A DNA stretch of 42,323 nt, taken from positions 1 to 42,323 of the forward strand of contig JAKFDK010000029.1 in the NCBI GenBank assembly GCA_036676195.1. Reading direction: 5' to 3'. Each line of letters opens with the position of its first letter. Position 1 is the first letter of the stretch. The notes beneath the pieces are model-generated. The model searched no databases. It saw only the letters and a list, made by a program, of their open reading frames with translations, and was not told the DNA's origin. Origin of the DNA: JAKFDK01 sp036676195 (GTDB taxonomy: Bacteria > Bacillota > Sulfobacillia > Symbiobacteriales > ZC4RG38). Positions 39,835 through 42,323 of the stretch are shown here, piece after piece. Position numbers and translations under genes: made by a program.

Positions 39835-40593
39835 GTGGTAGCCAAGCAACGAATCACTACGTGGCAGCGGTGGCTGGCCGTCGGTGTGTTGGCGGGGCTG
39901 GCCATTGTGGCGGCACCCGCTGCTGCGCGTCCCCTGGGACTGGCTCCGGGCCGGGCGGAGGCCGGCGTGCAGGCGGTGGTGCGCTACGGGCAGCGTGGCC
40001 CGGCCGTGGCCGAACTGCAGCGGCTGCTCCAAAGGTCCGGTTACGGACCGGGGAAGATCGATGGTATTTTTGGTGCACGTACCCTGCGGGCCGTGCGGCG
40101 CTTCCAGCAGGCCCATGGTCTGCGTGTGGACGGGGTGGCGGGCCCGGTGACCCTGCGGGCCCTGCGCAACGGAGCGCGACCGGCTGCCCGTAACACAGCG
40201 TCGTCGGAGCGGTTCATCTGGCCGGCCCGGAACTGGCGCATTACCAGCCACTTCGGCCCGCGTCCCAGCCCGTGTCCGGGCTGTTCCACGCTCCACAAGG
40301 GCCTGGACATCGCCGGCCGCCATGGCGACCCGGTGTTGGCCAGCAAGTCCGGCCGGGTGGCCATTTCAAGCTGGCTGCGTGGGTACGGCAATGTCATTTA
40401 CCTGAATCACCGCGACGGCAGCCAGACCCGATATGCGCATCTGCAGGCCCGCTATGTGGGCGCCGGTCGGTCTGTTTACCAGGGCCAGACCATCGGCGAA
40501 GTGGGCAATACAGGCCACTCCTCCGGCCCGCACCTGCATTTTGAAATCCTTCGGCAAGGTAAGGCGGTAAATCCGTTGCCTTATCTGAGCTGA
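39835..40593 (+). CDS. peptidoglycan-binding M23-family metallopeptidase
   Basis: 252 residues. A signal peptide (RWLAVGVLAGLAIVAAPAAA) leads to a PG_binding_1 domain at about 50-110 (GPAVAELQRLLQRSGYGPGKIDGIFGARTLRAVRRFQQAHGL...). The M23 LytM domain at 128-252 has zinc ligands H154 and D158 (HKGLDIA) and H235 in GPHLHFEIL, with catalytic H202 or H233. It ends NPLPYLS. It should cleave peptide crossbridges in the wall during growth or sporulation. GTG 39835 has AAGGGGG 9 nt upstream. Confidence 0.94.
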   Translation: MVAKQRITTWQRWLAVGVLAGLAIVAAPAAARPLGLAPGRAEAGVQAVVRYGQRGPAVAELQRLLQRSGYGPGKIDGIFGARTLRAVRRFQQAHGLRVDGVAGPVTLRALRNGARPAARNTASSERFIWPARNWRITSHFGPRPSPCPGCSTLHKGLDIAGRHGDPVLASKSGRVAISSWLRGYGNVIYLNHRDGSQTRYAHLQARYVGAGRSVYQGQTIGEVGNTGHSSGPHLHFEILRQGKAVNPLPYLS

Positions 40594-40660
40594 ACCCGGT
40601 CTGACCGCGGCCATGGCCGGTGGGACAAGGCCCGGACGGCCTCGCCCGGGAAAGGACATC

Positions 40661-40696
40661 CAGCCTCCGGTGTGGAAACACTCACGCCGGAGGCTG
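40661..40696 (+). promoter_or_regulatory. hairpin that masks the SD site of the CBS gene
   Basis: CAGCCTCCGG (40661-40670) pairs perfectly with CCGGAGGCTG (40687-40696) across a 16-nt loop that could itself fold (GTG-GAAA-CAC). The right arm contains GGAGG, the ribosome site for TTG 40703, so the folded RNA would hide it. It could be a translational switch or simply the terminator of the M23 gene, but no T tract follows. Confidence 0.55.
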
Positions 40697-40702
40697 ATTC
40701 TG

Positions 40703-41512
40703 TTGTCGATGATCAGAGCGCGGGACCTGATGCACCCTCCGGTGGCTGTCCCCGCCCATGCATACGTGATCGAAGCGGTCGGCCTGCTCCGCTCGGGAGA
40801 CTATTCACAGCTTCCGGTGGTAGAGGGCGACCGCCTGGTCGGGGTGTTCACAAAAGCCCGGTTGCTGGACATCCTTTTATACCAGGGGAATTTGCAGCAG
40901 ATGCGGGTGGCGGACGTGCTGGTGCAGGAGTTTACCACCGTCACCCCGGACACCCCTCTGAACGTGCTGTTGGGGTATCTGGCCGACGGCCCGGGACATC
41001 CATTCCTCCTGGTGCGGGAAGGGGAGCGGCTGGTCGGGGTGGTGACCCCCCGAGACCTGCTGGTTCTGGCCGAGCCCTGGCTGCTGATCCAGGAGGTTGA
41101 ATTCCTCCTGCGGCGGACCATTGACCGCCGACTCGCCAGCGTTGACCGCCGCTGGGCACGCCGCCTGCTGCCGGACGGCTTTCGCCGCCGCTGGGAGCAG
41201 GAACGCGACGACCCCCGCAACCAGGAGGCGCGGCCGCCGGACCACTGGCCGGAAGGGTTGCAGCTTTTGCAGTACGCCACCTTCTGGGACTACCGCTGGC
41301 TGGTGGAAAAACACTGGGATCAGGCCTTTTCCACGTTGTTCCTGCACCGCGAAGAAACTCTGGGGCACCTGGCCGTGCTGCATCGCACCCGCAACCTGAT
41401 GGCCCACGTTCGCCGCGTGGAACCGGAACTGCGGTTGGCAGCCGAAGCTGCCGCCAGGGCCCTGTTGCGCTATTTGCGTCAGGACGAGGATCAGGAGGAG
41501 CAGGGTGTATGA
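40703..41512 (+). CDS. tandem CBS-domain protein with HEPN-like C-terminal domain
   Basis: 269 residues. Two CBS domains fill about 1-125 (RDLMHPPVAVPAHAYVIEAVGLLRSGDYSQLPVVEGDRLVGVFTK; ... VTPDTPLNVLLGYLADGPGHPFLLVREGERLVGVVTPRDLL), a fold that binds adenine nucleotides. A basic linker and a helical C-terminal part (about 190-258) contain FWDYRWLVEKHWDQAF and the R-N-x-x-A-H element RNLMAH at 230-235, the hallmark of HEPN RNases. Only the motif and helices support HEPN; the fold is not proven. TTG 40703 has GGAGG 9 nt upstream; the stop overlaps the next gene by 4 nt. Confidence 0.75.
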   Translation: MSMIRARDLMHPPVAVPAHAYVIEAVGLLRSGDYSQLPVVEGDRLVGVFTKARLLDILLYQGNLQQMRVADVLVQEFTTVTPDTPLNVLLGYLADGPGHPFLLVREGERLVGVVTPRDLLVLAEPWLLIQEVEFLLRRTIDRRLASVDRRWARRLLPDGFRRRWEQERDDPRNQEARPPDHWPEGLQLLQYATFWDYRWLVEKHWDQAFSTLFLHREETLGHLAVLHRTRNLMAHVRRVEPELRLAAEAAARALLRYLRQDEDQEEQGV

Positions 41513-42093
41513 GTGCAGGGGAAAACCGCAAGTTGCTGGAATTTGCGGCGGTGCGCGAGCGCCTGTTTCCCATGTTGCTGCCGCCCAAACGGGTAGAGCA
41601 GATGGGCGAGGGCCAGGTGGTGGCCCGCCAGTTGGCCGAAGGCCTGGCGGTGGTTTATGTAGAGGATACCGGGCCGAACGAGATTCGTTATGTCACCTGG
41701 GGCGACCTGCAATCGTGGGACCTGAGCCCGACCGGGGTGCACCAGGTGGCGCTGTGGAACCTTGAGGCCCGGTCGAAGGCGCTGACTCCGACGGTGATTG
41801 ACCCTCCGGGCCGCCATGATCCCATGCTGGTCTGGAACGTACAGGACGGCTACGATGCCAGCCGCCTGTTGCTGCACCGCTGGGTGGCGGAGGCGGCGGA
41901 ACAGGTGCGCGGGGACCTGATTTTGGCAGTACCGGACCGGCACTGGCTGGTGGCCACCGGAGACACCGACCCCCAGAAGCGGGCGGCGATCCGCCGCCTG
42001 ACTGACCAGCGTTATCACAGTTCAGTCTTCCCCGTCAGCCCCCTGGTGTACATATGGCAGGGTGAGCAGTTGGAGGTTTACGAAGGCGAATAG
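41509..42093 (+). CDS. DUF1444/YtpQ-like protein
   Basis: 194 residues, soluble. The C-terminal part has LILAVPDRHWLVATGDTD and SSVFPVSPLVYIWQGEQLEVYEGE, close to the DUF1444 (B. subtilis YtpQ) ending, with the mid-section VIDPPGRHDPMLVWNVQDGYDASRLLLHRWV. Family function is unknown. ATG 41509 overlaps the CBS gene stop (ATGA), so the two are co-translated; an AGGAGG site lies inside the CBS gene end. tex follows 38 nt later in the same direction, possibly one transcript. Confidence 0.75.
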   Translation: MSAGENRKLLEFAAVRERLFPMLLPPKRVEQMGEGQVVARQLAEGLAVVYVEDTGPNEIRYVTWGDLQSWDLSPTGVHQVALWNLEARSKALTPTVIDPPGRHDPMLVWNVQDGYDASRLLLHRWVAEAAEQVRGDLILAVPDRHWLVATGDTDPQKRAAIRRLTDQRYHSSVFPVSPLVYIWQGEQLEVYEGE

Positions 42094-42131
42094 CGATCGA
42101 ATCAGGACCGGCGGAACGCAGGAGGTCGGCC

Positions 42132-42323
42132 ATGAGCGAGGAGCGCATCTTCGGGCAACTGGCCCAGGAACTGGGCCTGCGCCCGGCACAGATAAAAAAC
42201 ACGGTGGCCCTGCTGGACGAGGGCAACACCGTACCCTTTATTGCCCGCTACCGCAAGGAAGCCACCGACGAGATGAAGGACGAACAGATCCGGGCTCTGC
42301 AGGAACGTCTGCAGGTTTTGCGT
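42132..42323 (+). CDS. tex: transcription accessory protein Tex (5' part, cut by window end)
   Basis: 64 residues seen. The Tex N-terminus is clear: LAQELGLRPAQIKNTVALLDEGNTVPFIARYRKEATDEMKDEQIRALQERL. Full Tex has about 720-780 residues with RuvX-like, HhH and S1 domains, and binds RNA to aid transcription under stress. ATG 42132 has GGAGG 6 nt upstream. Remainder lies outside the window. Confidence 0.93.
   Translation, partial: MSEERIFGQLAQELGLRPAQIKNTVALLDEGNTVPFIARYRKEATDEMKDEQIRALQERLQVLR

Overview
This 42 kb window is GC-rich chromosomal DNA, densely packed with genes, many starting at GTG or TTG behind strong Shine-Dalgarno (SD) sites. Several features point to a spore-forming, high-GC Firmicute of the Symbiobacterium/Clostridia kind. 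These are a SPOCS-domain (DUF3794) spore-type protein, the Bacillus-like order acpS - (NAD(P)HX repair) - alr - ndoAI/mazE - ndoA/mazF, a PrsA-like foldase, and lipoprotein cell-wall enzymes. The genus cannot be fixed from the sequence alone.

Layout. 0.1-2.9 kb (minus): an ABC exporter pair preceded by two tandem paralogous one-helix membrane proteins. 3.0-6.5 kb: a probable frameshifted relic, a PaaI-type thioesterase, a metallo-beta-lactamase-fold hydrolase, a UPF0316 membrane protein and ychF. 6.6-11.2 kb: a tetR - DHA2 efflux pump - PEP-utilizing phosphotransferase operon with a perfect operator palindrome. This looks like a drug-handling cassette. 11.3-16.2 kb: a Cof-type HAD phosphatase, prsA-like foldase, hemL, a small membrane-anchored coiled-coil protein and an AlkA-type glycosylase. 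16.2-19.8 kb: a peptide ABC importer (two permeases and a binding lipoprotein) with no ATPase genes. 19.9-22.8 kb: an L,D-transpeptidase lipoprotein, a CPBP protease with a pentapeptide-repeat N-terminus, and a TPR protein.

22.9-29.3 kb: a LarA-like protein, a truncated AIG2 relic missed by simple ORF calling, acpS, nnr, alr, a minus-strand YkvA-containing fusion, then an antitoxin/MazF pair under a near-consensus promoter. 29.4-33.9 kb: a class-I glutamine-amidotransferase-like hydrolase, asparaginase II, a diacylglycerol kinase-family lipid kinase and a SulP transporter. 34.1-35.7 kb: two tandem paralogous unknown proteins and a family-4 uracil-DNA glycosylase. 35.7-36.3 kb: a poorly coding, lower-GC patch with a tRNA-like element. 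36.3-42.3 kb: a D-2-hydroxyacid dehydrogenase, a Gly/Ala/Pro repeat protein, the SPOCS protein, a short divergent DprA-like protein, a PG-binding/M23 peptidase, a CBS protein with an RNxxAH-containing C-terminal domain, a DUF1444 protein, and the start of tex.

The best candidates for something undescribed are: the CBS/RN-xx-AH protein with its hairpin-masked SD site and DUF1444 partner; the MazE-type antitoxin that lacks a recognisable DNA-binding domain; the RPH-architecture phosphotransferase with a divergent central domain next to an efflux pump; the paired small membrane proteins ahead of the ABC exporter; and the paired proteins of unknown function at 34.1-34.8 kb. No CRISPR array, rRNA, intact insertion sequence or prophage was seen.
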